DNA of 64,000 nucleotides. Source: Rhodoblastus acidophilus (GTDB taxonomy: Bacteria; Pseudomonadota; Alphaproteobacteria; Rhizobiales; Beijerinckiaceae). This document shows, one piece after another, positions 45,770 through 53,907 of the stretch (position 1 is its first letter; every line of letters begins with the position of its first letter). The notes under the pieces were generated by a model. The model saw nothing but the letters and a program-made list of their open reading frames with translations. It searched no databases and had not been told where the DNA came from. The position numbers were made by a program, and so were the translations under genes. The stretch lies in NCBI RefSeq assembly GCF_025961575.1, contig NZ_JAOQNX010000003.1:62001-126000 (forward strand). The letters run 5' to 3'.

Positions 45770-45785
45770 TTTCCAATTCTGGAAA
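45770..45785. promoter_or_regulatory. Palindrome TTTCCA-N4-TGGAAA
   Basis: A perfect 6+6 inverted repeat in the divergent gap between aceE and the LysR gene, a possible half of a LysR-type binding region. Confidence 0.4.
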
Positions 45786-45803
45786 TGAATTGATTTCCTG
45801 ATA

Positions 45804-45824
45804 GCCATTCCATAGAAGAATGGC
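45804..45824. promoter_or_regulatory. Inverted repeat GCCATTC-N7-GAATGGC abutting the LysR start codon
   Basis: The second arm ends one base before the ATG at 45825, covering the place where a ribosome site would be. It could be an autoregulatory operator or an mRNA hairpin hiding the start. Confidence 0.45.
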
Positions 45825-46706
45825 ATGGACCTCAAAAACCTGCGCGCCTTTGTCGAGGTGATCCGCCAAAACGGGTTTACCGCGGCGGGCAAGGTTTTGA
45901 ACGCCACGCAATCCACGGTCAGCAAGGCGGTGCGCGCGCTCGAGGACGAGGTCGGCGCGCCGCTGCTCGACCGTCCCGCGCCAAAGCCCCGCCTGACCCC
46001 GATCGGCGAAGCCGTTTATGCCCGCGCGCTGCGCCTGCTCGCCGAGCGCGACGATCTCCTGGCCGAAATCGCTGAGTTGCGCGGCTTGAAGCGCGGCGTG
46101 CTGCGGCTGGGCCTGCCGCCGGTCGGCAGCGGCATCCTGTTCGCGCCGCTGTTCGCGCAGTTTCGCAAAGCCTATCCGGGCATCGACATTCGCCTGGTCG
46201 AGCAGGGCAGCGCCCGGCTCGAGGAAATCCTGCGGCTCGGCGAAATCGATTTCGCCGCCTCGCTGCTGCCGGTGGATGAGGATTTTGAGGCCCATGAAAT
46301 CCGCCGCGACCCCCTCATGACCCTGGTCGCCGCCGATCATCCGCTGGCGCGGCGCGACACCATCTGCATCAACGACCTGCGCGAGACGCCGCTGATCCTG
46401 TTCGAGAGCGGGTTTGCGCAGAACCGCGTCATCATCAACGCCTGCCATCGCGCGGGGTTCGAGCCGGCGGTGGCGGCGCGCTCCGGTCAGATCGATTTTC
46501 TGGTGGAGTTGGCGGCGGCCGGCGTCGGCGCGGCCTTTTTGCCCCGGCTGCTGGTCGAAAGCCACGCCCGGCGCGGCGTGGTCAGCCTGGTGCTCGACGA
46601 ACCCGGCGTCGACTGGCGCCTCGCCCTGGTCTGGCGCAAAGGCGCCTATCTCTCCGATGCGGCGCGGGCCTGGCGGGCGCTCGCTCTGGCCGCGCGCTTC
46701 GATTGA
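45825..46706 (+). CDS. LysR-family transcriptional regulator
   Basis: A 293-residue LysR protein. The winged helix-turn-helix is at residues 1-60 (FVEVIRQNGFTAAGKVLNATQSTVSKAVRALEDEVG, given in two parts of the helix pair) and the effector domain follows, resembling CynR/CidR-type regulators. It is divergent from the aceE operon across a 208-bp gap that holds several palindromes, so it may control pdh expression and its own. The inducer is unknown. No good Shine-Dalgarno precedes the ATG. Confidence 0.9.
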   Translation: MDLKNLRAFVEVIRQNGFTAAGKVLNATQSTVSKAVRALEDEVGAPLLDRPAPKPRLTPIGEAVYARALRLLAERDDLLAEIAELRGLKRGVLRLGLPPVGSGILFAPLFAQFRKAYPGIDIRLVEQGSARLEEILRLGEIDFAASLLPVDEDFEAHEIRRDPLMTLVAADHPLARRDTICINDLRETPLILFESGFAQNRVIINACHRAGFEPAVAARSGQIDFLVELAAAGVGAAFLPRLLVESHARRGVVSLVLDEPGVDWRLALVWRKGAYLSDAARAWRALALAARFD

Positions 46707-46916
46707 CGCTGATCTGCGAAATTTTTAGGGCATTAAAATACATTTCTAATATTTGCGACATTTTTGTAATTTATGTTATGTATGCCGCAAATACGCCATA
46801 AACAATTCAAATGAAAGTCCTATATTAGCCCCGCTGTGGCCTTCGCCGTTTCGGTTAATGCTTGTCTATACATTCGAAACGATTCTGATTTGAACATTTG
46901 GTTTGGAGAGGTCGTT
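46707..46916 (+). promoter_or_regulatory. AT-rich leader ahead of the HiPIP pair
   Basis: About 210 bases, of which 46720-46830 are far richer in A and T than the rest of the window (for instance TTAAAATACATTTCTAATAT). A TATATT at about 46822 could be a -10 element. No ORF of substance lies here. Confidence 0.5.
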
Positions 46917-47186
46917 ATGGCCCGATTTCATTCCAGAAATCCGCATTTTTCGCGCAGGGCCTTGCTCGGCGGAATGCCCGCCGGTTGCGCGGCGGCGCTT
47001 CCCGTCGGCGAAGCCAGCGCCCACGTCAAGCTGTCGAAGGACGCGGTTCGATTTAAGAAATTGTCCGCTGACGACAGGACCTGTCGTTCCTGCGCGCTGT
47101 TCGTGGCGCCGTCGAGTTGCGCCTTCGTCGAGGGGCCGATCGAGCCGGAGGGCACATGCTGGATTTGGCGGGCGAGAGGCGCGTGA
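46917..47186 (+). CDS. HiPIP-like Tat-exported iron-sulfur protein, copy 1
   Basis: An 89-residue protein with a twin-arginine signal (SRRALLGGMPAG, cleavage near ASA). The mature part carries CRSCALFVAPSSC and GTCWIW, the CxxC...C...C spacing of high-potential iron-sulfur proteins, preceded by the family-like VKLSKDAVRFKKL. HiPIPs are periplasmic one-electron carriers with a [4Fe-4S] cluster. The usual Gly-Trp-Cys near the last ligand is Gly-Thr-Cys here. GGAGAGG lies before the ATG. A paralog follows 102 bp on. Confidence 0.82.
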   Translation: MARFHSRNPHFSRRALLGGMPAGCAAALPVGEASAHVKLSKDAVRFKKLSADDRTCRSCALFVAPSSCAFVEGPIEPEGTCWIWRARGA

Positions 47187-47288
47187 CGCTCGCCTCGAGC
47201 AAACCAGCTCCGCTCAAGGCCCGTCGTGTTGGAGTTCCCCCGCATCTCAAGACGGCTCAGCTTTATTTTTTCCGCGACGGAGGGCGCC

Positions 47289-47552
47289 ATGACCACTCGC
47301 ACCGGCAATGCCAAGGTTTCACGAAGGACTTTGCTCGTCGGCGGTTTGGCCGCCGGTTCGCTGCTTCCGGCGGGCGCGGCCAGCGCCAGGGTCAAGCTGT
47401 CCCAGGCCGCGGTGCGCTTCCACGCGCCATCGGGCGACGGCAGGGATTGCCGGTCCTGCAAGCTGTTCGTCGCGCCGGCCGGCTGCCTGTTTGTCGAAGG
47501 CGCGAACGACCCGAGCGGCTCCTGCTGGATCTGGAGCCGCAAGACCGCTTGA
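47289..47552 (+). CDS. HiPIP-like Tat-exported iron-sulfur protein, copy 2
   Basis: An 87-residue paralog of the preceding gene with a cleaner twin-arginine signal (SRRTLLVGGLAAGSLLPAGA). The four cluster cysteines lie in CRSCKLFVAPAGC and GSCWIW, and VKLSQAAVRFHAP corresponds to the conserved HiPIP helix. It should be folded with its cluster in the cytoplasm and exported by Tat. The two copies are alike through both signal and mature parts, so they arose by tandem duplication. GGAGGG precedes the ATG. Confidence 0.85.
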   Translation: MTTRTGNAKVSRRTLLVGGLAAGSLLPAGAASARVKLSQAAVRFHAPSGDGRDCRSCKLFVAPAGCLFVEGANDPSGSCWIWSRKTA

Positions 47553-47650
47553 CAGCGCAGCGGCGGCGCCGTCACAAGCCGATAAGCGCAACCCGGATGA
47601 TCCCAAGGCGTTCGTGAAACGCCACCGGCCGCTTCGCTTCGGAGATGACA

Positions 47651-48499
47651 ATGTCCGCGCCGCCTGAGACTCTGCCGCTCGACGTGAATCCGGCCGACCA
47701 TGAGGCCGACGAGCCGACGTTCGAATTGGAGTCCGACGTCAGCGGCAAGCCGCGCGTGAAAAAACTGGCGTCCGCGATCAGCGGGCGGCGCTATCGCAAG
47801 CGGCAGATGGTGCGCATCGACAGCCTGCGGCCCTCGCTCGCCGAACGCATCCGGCGCGACCACCCGGACCTCCCGGAAAACGCCCGCATCAGTCTGGGCG
47901 AACTCGCGCGCTACCAGATGCTCTATGTCGAGGAGCTCTTGCAGCAGGAGCATGGCGAGTTTTCCGAGCTCGACCGGCAGGTGGCCGAAAGCATCGCCAA
48001 CCAGGACACGATCGCCGAAAACATCGAGGATGATTTCGAGGAGCATCGCACTTTTGGCGAGCGCCTCTCCGACCATCTCGCGAGCTTTGGCGGCAGTTGG
48101 AAGTTTTTGCTGTCCTTCGCCGGGTTCCTGGCGGTGTGGATGGCCTATAATATCGTCAAGGGCGACGCCTTCGATCCCTATCCCTTCATCCTGCTCAACC
48201 TCGTCCTGTCGACGTTGGCCGCGATCCAGGCGCCGGTGATCATGATGAGCCAGAAGCGCCAGGAGGAGAAGGACCGCCAGCGCTCGTTCAACGACTATCG
48301 CGTCAACCTCAAGGCGGAACTGGAAATCCGCCATCTCCACGAAAAGATCGACTATCTGATCTCCCGGCAATGGCAGCGCCTGTCTGAAATCCAGCAGGTG
48401 CAGATCGAAATGCTGCAGCAGGGACAACGCAAGAAACTCAAGAGCCCGAAGACGGAGGGGACGCGCTATCGCGAGCCCCAGGGGCGCGACACGGAATAA
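47651..48499 (+). CDS. DUF1003 membrane protein
   Basis: A 282-residue protein. An acidic N-terminus and a basic patch (RRYRKRQMVRIDSLRP) precede the DUF1003 core: a helical stretch (HRTFGERLSDHLASFGGSW), then two TM helices (about 155-173 and 185-205) and the family-typical PVIMMSQKRQEEKDR. A C-terminal charged helix follows (ELEIRHLHEKIDYL). DUF1003 proteins have no proven function. The ATG at 47651 has GGAG six bases upstream; the ATG at 47645 would overlap it. Confidence 0.88.
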   Translation: MSAPPETLPLDVNPADHEADEPTFELESDVSGKPRVKKLASAISGRRYRKRQMVRIDSLRPSLAERIRRDHPDLPENARISLGELARYQMLYVEELLQQEHGEFSELDRQVAESIANQDTIAENIEDDFEEHRTFGERLSDHLASFGGSWKFLLSFAGFLAVWMAYNIVKGDAFDPYPFILLNLVLSTLAAIQAPVIMMSQKRQEEKDRQRSFNDYRVNLKAELEIRHLHEKIDYLISRQWQRLSEIQQVQIEMLQQGQRKKLKSPKTEGTRYREPQGRDTE

Positions 48500-48842
48500 A
48501 GGCGGCCGAATTCCGTAAAAATACTGAGATGGCTGATTTGACGCCGCACGAGGTCGAATCGCCGCCGGAATCCGGAGAATTTTCGTCTCATTCGATCCGC
48601 ATCGACGCGAGAACGGCGCCGCGCGCCATGAAATCGCGGTGATCGCTTTGAGGCGGCTGGAGGCCCGCAACGCGCGTTGATGCAAAGCAATGCGCAGCCA
48701 ATCCCCGTGAATTCAAATCGCTTGCTTGGTTGAAAACTCGGGCGGTTCTGCGCTCCGCTTGGGGCGGGATTAATGACGCATGTCCTTCTGAGTGTCCTGG
48801 AGTGGACGCCTCGCAAAAAAAACGGCGCAAGGGAACGGACTC
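48500..48842. other. Gene-free 343-bp gap
   Basis: I see no convincing ORF, repeat family member or terminator here. Only the ribosome site AGGGA of the next gene, just before 48843, is recognisable. Confidence 0.5.
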
Positions 48843-49436
48843 ATGGGTTTCTTCGCAAGATTGTTCGGCGGCTCCAAATCCACAGCCAGCGCAACGGTTT
48901 TGGCCGAAAGCGCGCCCAAGCCCGAAAGCGAGATTCAGGCGGCGGAACAGCCGGTCGCCAGCGCGCCGGAGGCCGTGCAATCAATTGCACAGGACGCTGA
49001 GCCCCCTGAACAGTCGACCGCCAGCGCCCCCGAAGCAGCGCCCGCGGCGCCGGAGGTTTTGGACTCCGAGCCTGCGCCGCCCCAACAGCCGATCGAAGCG
49101 GCGTCCACCGTAGAGCCCGAGGCCGAAGAGACCGAGCCCGAAGACGAGGAAGAGCTTTCCGAGCCGGAGCCTGCGCCGGAGCCTTTTCCCGCCCTCGCCC
49201 CGGACGAGGTCATCTATGTGCTGACCACGTTCGGCGTGGATTCCATCGACCCCGCCTTCATGGCGACGAAAAAAGTCTATCGGGCGGGCAGCCGCCAGGC
49301 GGCGGTCGCGTTCCTGCGGACGCAGGTCGTGACCGAAACCTTGTTCTACATCGAAGTGGAAACCCCCGACGGTCCGTTCGGCATCGACCTCCGTCACCGC
49401 GTCTTCAACGCGCAGGGACATTTCGTCGATTTTTGA
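48843..49436 (+). CDS. Acidic, partly disordered protein with a small conserved-looking C-terminal domain
   Basis: A 197-residue protein. MGFFARLFGGSKST could be a membrane-associating helix. Residues 20-120 are a Glu/Pro/Ala-rich, very acidic, probably disordered stretch (EETEPEDEEELSEPEPAPEP). The final 75 residues look folded (PDEVIYVLTTFGVDSIDPAF through DLRHRVFNAQGHFVDF). I do not recognise the domain. The start at 48843 follows AGGGA. It stands alone between the DUF1003 gene and the convergent Hint-propeller gene. Confidence 0.65.
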   Translation: MGFFARLFGGSKSTASATVLAESAPKPESEIQAAEQPVASAPEAVQSIAQDAEPPEQSTASAPEAAPAAPEVLDSEPAPPQQPIEAASTVEPEAEETEPEDEEELSEPEPAPEPFPALAPDEVIYVLTTFGVDSIDPAFMATKKVYRAGSRQAAVAFLRTQVVTETLFYIEVETPDGPFGIDLRHRVFNAQGHFVDF

Positions 49437-49469
49437 TGCGGTCCCCGGCCGGCGGCCGAAGCGATCCAG

Positions 49470-49500
49470 GGCCCCTGCGGTGAAGTTCACCGCAGGGGCC
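49470..49500. terminator. Long perfect hairpin between converging genes
   Basis: GGCCCCTGCGGTGAA (49470-49484) is the exact complement of 49486-49500, with one base between. There is little T-run, but its place between two 3' ends suits a bidirectional terminator. Confidence 0.7.
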
Positions 49501-49506
49501 TATGTT

Positions 49507-51756
49507 TCACGCGGCCTCTGAAGCCGCCAGACCGATGGCCGCCGCGCGGCGATCCAGAAGCGCGCGAATGGCTCTTGGAACCTGCCGCGCCGATTTCACC
49601 CGCGGAAAAGTCATCTCGGCCATCGGCGGCGGGTCGCCAGCCGCTTCGTGCTCCCGCCAATTGTCGAAAGCGAGCCGGTCGACGTTGTCAACAAAAGTTT
49701 CGGCGGCGACGCCTTCGGCGAGAATCAGCGCGTGATCGGCGAGTTCGATGTGCCAATAGGTGAAAACCTGGGGAACATCGTGTTCGCGTGTGATCGTCGC
49801 GCCGTTCACCAGCGCGCCCGCGTGGATCAGCACGCCGCCGAGCATGAGCGCGTGATCGGGCGAGACAAGCAGATCGCGTGTGGGGCTGTTCTCGCCCAGC
49901 GCGCCGGCCTTGATGCGAATGGGCAGGACCCGCACCGGATCGGCGAAGCGGGTGGACACCGTTTGCCGGCCCATCCAGCGGATCGGCGCGACCTCGCCGC
50001 TCGACGTCATGACCAGGTCTCCGGCCTTGAGCGTTTCGACAGCGGCCTCGCCCATGGGGGTTGCGACCCATGTTCCCGGATAGAAGCAGATGATGTTGAC
50101 GGTGATCTCTTCGGTCAGGACGCCGCCCGCTGTGTCCGTCACGGTGACCACGAACGTGTCGGTCCCCGGCGCGCCCTGGAGCGCGGCGACCTTGCTTTCA
50201 TCAATGTTGTAGGTCCAATCGACCTTGCCGGTCTGGTTGCCGGTCGAATCGTTTTTCAGCGTCGCATTTAGGGTTCCGAGCGCGTGGGCGCCCGCCGTCA
50301 CCGTGATCGAGTGGGTGTCGGCGGGATCCGCGTCCGCAAACAGGAACTGGCCGCCGGTGGTGAGGTGCGTCTTGGTGGGGTCGTCCTGAACTGTGCCGGT
50401 GAGGGTCGATGTGACGGCCTCCGAACTGGCGAAGGTTTTGACGAAAATGTCCGACGTGGCGTTGGTGTCGCCCGCGACCAGATCGGACGCGTATGAGTTG
50501 AAGGCGATGCTGTTTCCATCCCGCGAAAATGATGGGTCATAGCTGGTGTTATTTGCCTGCGCGCCGTCAGCGCCCGTCGAAACGCGGGTGATGGCGCCGG
50601 TCGTCAAATCCCTGACAAAAACGTCCGACGAATTGTTGGTGTCGCCTTCGACAAGATTGGACGCGCCGGAGTCGAACGCGATCTTGGTCCCATCCGGGGA
50701 GAAGATGCAGTATTCTCCAATGTAATTATTGGCTGGCGTTCCGTCGGCGGCGGACGACACGATTGTGACCGCGCCGGTGACCAGATCCTTGACGAAAAAA
50801 TCGTCGGAACCGCTGGCGTCGTTTGCGACCAGGTTCGTGGCGTCGGAGCCGAAGGCGATCTTCGTTCCGTCCGGAGAGAATATGGCGTCGCTACACCGGC
50901 CGTTTGACTGTGTCCCGTCGGCGGATGTCGAGACGCAGGTCAATTCGCCCGTAGCGAGGTCCTTGACGAAGATTTGTGACGGCGTGCTAAGCCACCAGAA
51001 GGGATGGGTATAATCTATCGCGCCGGCATAACTGATGAACGCGATTTTGCTTCCGTCCGGAGAGAGGGAGTGGCCGAAACTGCCCGGCAACTGCGATCCA
51101 TCGGCGCCGGTCGAGACGCGGGTGATCGCGCCGGTCGTCAAGTCCTTGAGGAAAACATCCGGGGCATTGTTGGTGTCGCCGGCGACGAGATTGGAGGCGT
51201 CGGAATCGAAGACGATCTTTGTTCCGTCCGACGAAAAGTCTGGCGGATCGTAAGTCGAATCGTTCGCCTGCCCTCCATCGGAGGCGGTGGATATGCGGGT
51301 GGTTGCGCCGGTCGTCAAATCCTTGATGAAAAGGTCCGTGACGCCATTGGTGTCGCCCGCTACAAGGTTGGACGCGCTGGAGTTGAACGCGATCTTGGTC
51401 CCGTCGGGAGAGAAGACGCCGCCGTTGCTGCCGCCATTCCCTTTCGACCCATCGCTCGCGGTGGAAACGAGTGCAATGTCGCCCGTCTTCAAATCCTTGA
51501 CGAAAACATCCTGGTCGTTGTTGGCGTCTCCCGCGACCAGATTCGAGGAGTTCGACTCGAACGAGATTTTGGTTCCATCAGGAGAAAAACGCGGGATCCA
51601 GCTTCCCGAGCTGTTTCCAGAGTTGTTCCCCAACGTACCGTCCGCAGCGGTCGAGACCAAGGTGATTGATCCATCGCTGCTATATTCGGTGGTTATCTTA
51701 TGCGAATTGACAAAAGTCGGGCTTTGGTTGTCGGATTTCGACAGGTCGGTGCTCAT
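49507..51756 (-). CDS. Seven-repeat beta-propeller protein with VCBS-like and Hint domains
   Basis: A 749-residue protein. After about 20 residues, seven PD40/TolB-type units of about 58 residues follow (each with SPDGTKIAF, SNLVAGDTN and VKDLTTGA), enough for one closed propeller. A VCBS/cadherin-like segment (LTGTVQDDP ... FLFADADPADTH) comes next, then a C-terminal Hint_2 domain starting CFYPGTWVATPMGEAAVE, with SPDHALML and the ILAEGVAAETFVDN end block. No signal peptide is seen, consistent with type I secretion of such alphaproteobacterial Hint/VCBS proteins. The ATG at 51756 has GAGG at -7. Function is not established. Confidence 0.85.
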   Translation of the reverse strand: MSTDLSKSDNQSPTFVNSHKITTEYSSDGSITLVSTAADGTLGNNSGNSSGSWIPRFSPDGTKISFESNSSNLVAGDANNDQDVFVKDLKTGDIALVSTASDGSKGNGGSNGGVFSPDGTKIAFNSSASNLVAGDTNGVTDLFIKDLTTGATTRISTASDGGQANDSTYDPPDFSSDGTKIVFDSDASNLVAGDTNNAPDVFLKDLTTGAITRVSTGADGSQLPGSFGHSLSPDGSKIAFISYAGAIDYTHPFWWLSTPSQIFVKDLATGELTCVSTSADGTQSNGRCSDAIFSPDGTKIAFGSDATNLVANDASGSDDFFVKDLVTGAVTIVSSAADGTPANNYIGEYCIFSPDGTKIAFDSGASNLVEGDTNNSSDVFVRDLTTGAITRVSTGADGAQANNTSYDPSFSRDGNSIAFNSYASDLVAGDTNATSDIFVKTFASSEAVTSTLTGTVQDDPTKTHLTTGGQFLFADADPADTHSITVTAGAHALGTLNATLKNDSTGNQTGKVDWTYNIDESKVAALQGAPGTDTFVVTVTDTAGGVLTEEITVNIICFYPGTWVATPMGEAAVETLKAGDLVMTSSGEVAPIRWMGRQTVSTRFADPVRVLPIRIKAGALGENSPTRDLLVSPDHALMLGGVLIHAGALVNGATITREHDVPQVFTYWHIELADHALILAEGVAAETFVDNVDRLAFDNWREHEAAGDPPPMAEMTFPRVKSARQVPRAIRALLDRRAAAIGLAASEAA

Positions 51757-51868
51757 GGGCGCCTCGGGCAATCATTTTAATATTCGATTACCCCGGGTAT
51801 CACAGCATCGTGAATGACGCAACGTTATGGAAGGTCGCAGCTCCCTTGGTGAGCCCTGATTGGGCTGT

Positions 51869-52507
51869 TTATCCGATGAAAACAATGTGCAGGCGTCGCG
51901 GCCCGTGGGCGCCGCGGGCCAGCACGCCTTCGATGTCGGTGGTGCCGCTTGCGCCCGTAATAAAATTCACGTTGCGCGGCTGCGGCTGGCCTTTTTCGGC
52001 TGCGGCGTAATCCTCGAACCGGGCCACCACGCTCCGCGCCTCCAGCGCGACAATATGGTGCAGCGGCTCGAAATTATAGAGCGTCGGCGCGTCCGGGCCG
52101 GAATGAAACACCAGCGATCCCGTCTCGGCGATCCCGCCGCGCGCCGCGCCCACCGCCAGCATCGTGTCCGGCTTGAGCGGGGCCGGGCGCACGCCGCCCC
52201 AGTCGAGGCCGGTCAGGCGCGGATCGGGTTGCAGCGCCGCCTCCTTTTCCAGGCCGTGCGCCTCGGCGTAGCGGGCGACGGCTTCGGGCAGGGCGCTCCA
52301 ACCGGCAAGCCGCTCGACGGTCGCGCCCACCTTGTCCGCCGTGACCCGGGCGGTAAAATTCTCGACCAGATCGGAAAATTCCAGCGGCGGCAGGCAGGCT
52401 TTCATCGCCCCCGCCAGCTCCCGCGCCTGCGTCTCCAGCGCGTCGGTGAGCAAATGTTCGGGCCGCAGGCGGCGCAGAGCCGAAAAGATCGCGTCGCGGG
52501 CGTTCAT
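51869..52507 (-). CDS. lutC: Lactate utilization protein C (LUD domain)
   Basis: A 212-residue LUD-domain protein, third gene of the L-lactate oxidation operon. It shows the family GVRPAPLKPDTMLAVGAARGGIAETGS and the C-terminal FITGASGTTDIEG. LutC is a subunit of the LutABC iron-sulfur complex that oxidises L-lactate to pyruvate; it has no Fe-S motif itself. Its ATG shares three bases with the lutB stop region (52505-52507), so translation is coupled. Confidence 0.92.
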   Translation of the reverse strand: MNARDAIFSALRRLRPEHLLTDALETQARELAGAMKACLPPLEFSDLVENFTARVTADKVGATVERLAGWSALPEAVARYAEAHGLEKEAALQPDPRLTGLDWGGVRPAPLKPDTMLAVGAARGGIAETGSLVFHSGPDAPTLYNFEPLHHIVALEARSVVARFEDYAAAEKGQPQPRNVNFITGASGTTDIEGVLARGAHGPRRLHIVFIG

Positions 52508-53907
52508 CAATGCTCTCCCGAGGCGACTTGCGCCAGAAACGTTTGCTTTGGCGGCGTGGGGAAATCGCGCGTGTCGGTCCAAGCCGGCGCGAAGGGCAGC
52601 CGGGAAATCCAACCGTCCTTGCCGAGCCGCCGCAGCAGCGGCAGCGCGATCGAGAGCGCCAAACGGTAGAGTTTGGGTTTGGTCGCGACGAATGCCCAGA
52701 TTTTTAGTGCGCGCTGGACGCCGGGCGGCTCGTAGCCGGCCTCAAAACTCTTGGCGCGCCAATCGCGCAGCAACGTGGGCAGGGGAATGTCCACGGGACA
52801 GACCGCCTTGCACAACCCGTTCATCGTGCAGGCGTGGGGCAGGTCGCGCGTGTTTTCCAGCCCGTCGAACACGGGGGTGAGCGCCGAGCCCATCGGTCCC
52901 GGATAGGCGCCGCCATAGGCGTGTCCTCCTATCTTGCGATAGACCACGCAATGGTTGAGGCAGGCCCCGCAACGCACGCAGCGCAGCATTTCCGGCATTT
53001 CTTCCAGCATTTGCGTGCGGCCATGGTCGACCAGCACGATGTGGAACTCTTCGGGGCCGTCGCGGTCGCCCTCGCGCTTGGGGCCGCAATGGAAGGTGGT
53101 GTATTGCGTGAGGTCGGCGCCGGTGGCCGAGCGCACCAGCACCCGCGTCAATTGCAGCGCGTGCTCCGTGGTGGCGACGATTTTTTCGATGCCCGCCGTG
53201 ACGATGTGGACGCGCGGCGGCGTCGTCGTCAGCTCGGCATTGCCCTCATTGGTGATGGTGCAGATCGCGCCGGTTTCGGCGACCAGATAATTCGCGCCGG
53301 AAATGCCGACATCCGCGCCAAAAAAATCGTTTCGCAGCTCATGGCGCGCCGAGGCGACCATGGCTTCCACCTCGGTGAGCAGCAGATGGTCGCGATGGTG
53401 TTTCTGGAACAGTTTTGAGACGTCTTCGCGGGTGCGATGCGCCGCCGGCCAGATGATGTGCGACGGGGTTTCGCCGGCGAGCTGGATGATGTGCTCGGCC
53501 AAATCTGTTTCTACGCGGCGGATGCCCGCTTCGGCGAGCGCGTGTGGCAGGCCGATCTCCTCGCCCAGCATGCTTTTGGAGCGCGTCGCCGTTTTCGCGC
53601 TCGCCTGCCGGCAGATGTCGATGACGGCGGCGCAAGCTTCCTTCGCGTCGCGCGCCCAATGGATTTTCGCGCCCGACGCGAGCGCATTGCGCTCGAATTG
53701 TTCGAGGTAATAGGCGAAATTGTCGAGCGCGTGATCCTTGAGCGCCGCCGCCTGTTTGCGCGCCTCGTCGAACTCCGGCCAGGCGGCGACCGCCGCGGCG
53801 CGCTTGGTTCGCGCATTGCCGGTGGTGCGGTCGAGCGCGACGCGCAGATTGGAATCGCCGAGCGCTTTTTTCGCCCGCTCCTTGAAAGTCCCCACCGGCG
53901 CGTTCAT
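52507..53907 (-). CDS. lutB: Lactate utilization protein B, Fe-S subunit
   Basis: A 466-residue protein with an N-terminal LUD domain (GEEIGLPHALAEAGIRRVET, GISGANYLVAETGAI) and a C-terminal ferredoxin-like domain with two cluster motifs: CVRCGACLNHC and CTMNGLCKAVCP. A further DUF3390-like C-terminal tail is present. It carries electrons from L-lactate within LutABC to the respiratory chain. The ATG at 53907 overlaps the lutA stop by four bases. The open frame upstream of it is out of frame with lutA and is not coding. Confidence 0.95.
   Translation of the reverse strand: MNAPVGTFKERAKKALGDSNLRVALDRTTGNARTKRAAAVAAWPEFDEARKQAAALKDHALDNFAYYLEQFERNALASGAKIHWARDAKEACAAVIDICRQASAKTATRSKSMLGEEIGLPHALAEAGIRRVETDLAEHIIQLAGETPSHIIWPAAHRTREDVSKLFQKHHRDHLLLTEVEAMVASARHELRNDFFGADVGISGANYLVAETGAICTITNEGNAELTTTPPRVHIVTAGIEKIVATTEHALQLTRVLVRSATGADLTQYTTFHCGPKREGDRDGPEEFHIVLVDHGRTQMLEEMPEMLRCVRCGACLNHCVVYRKIGGHAYGGAYPGPMGSALTPVFDGLENTRDLPHACTMNGLCKAVCPVDIPLPTLLRDWRAKSFEAGYEPPGVQRALKIWAFVATKPKLYRLALSIALPLLRRLGKDGWISRLPFAPAWTDTRDFPTPPKQTFLAQVASGEH

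Noticed and set aside
49507-51756. Possible intein inside the propeller protein
   Set aside because: The Hint domain is at the C-terminus with no C-extein, so it is a Hint_2-type tail and not an inserted intein.
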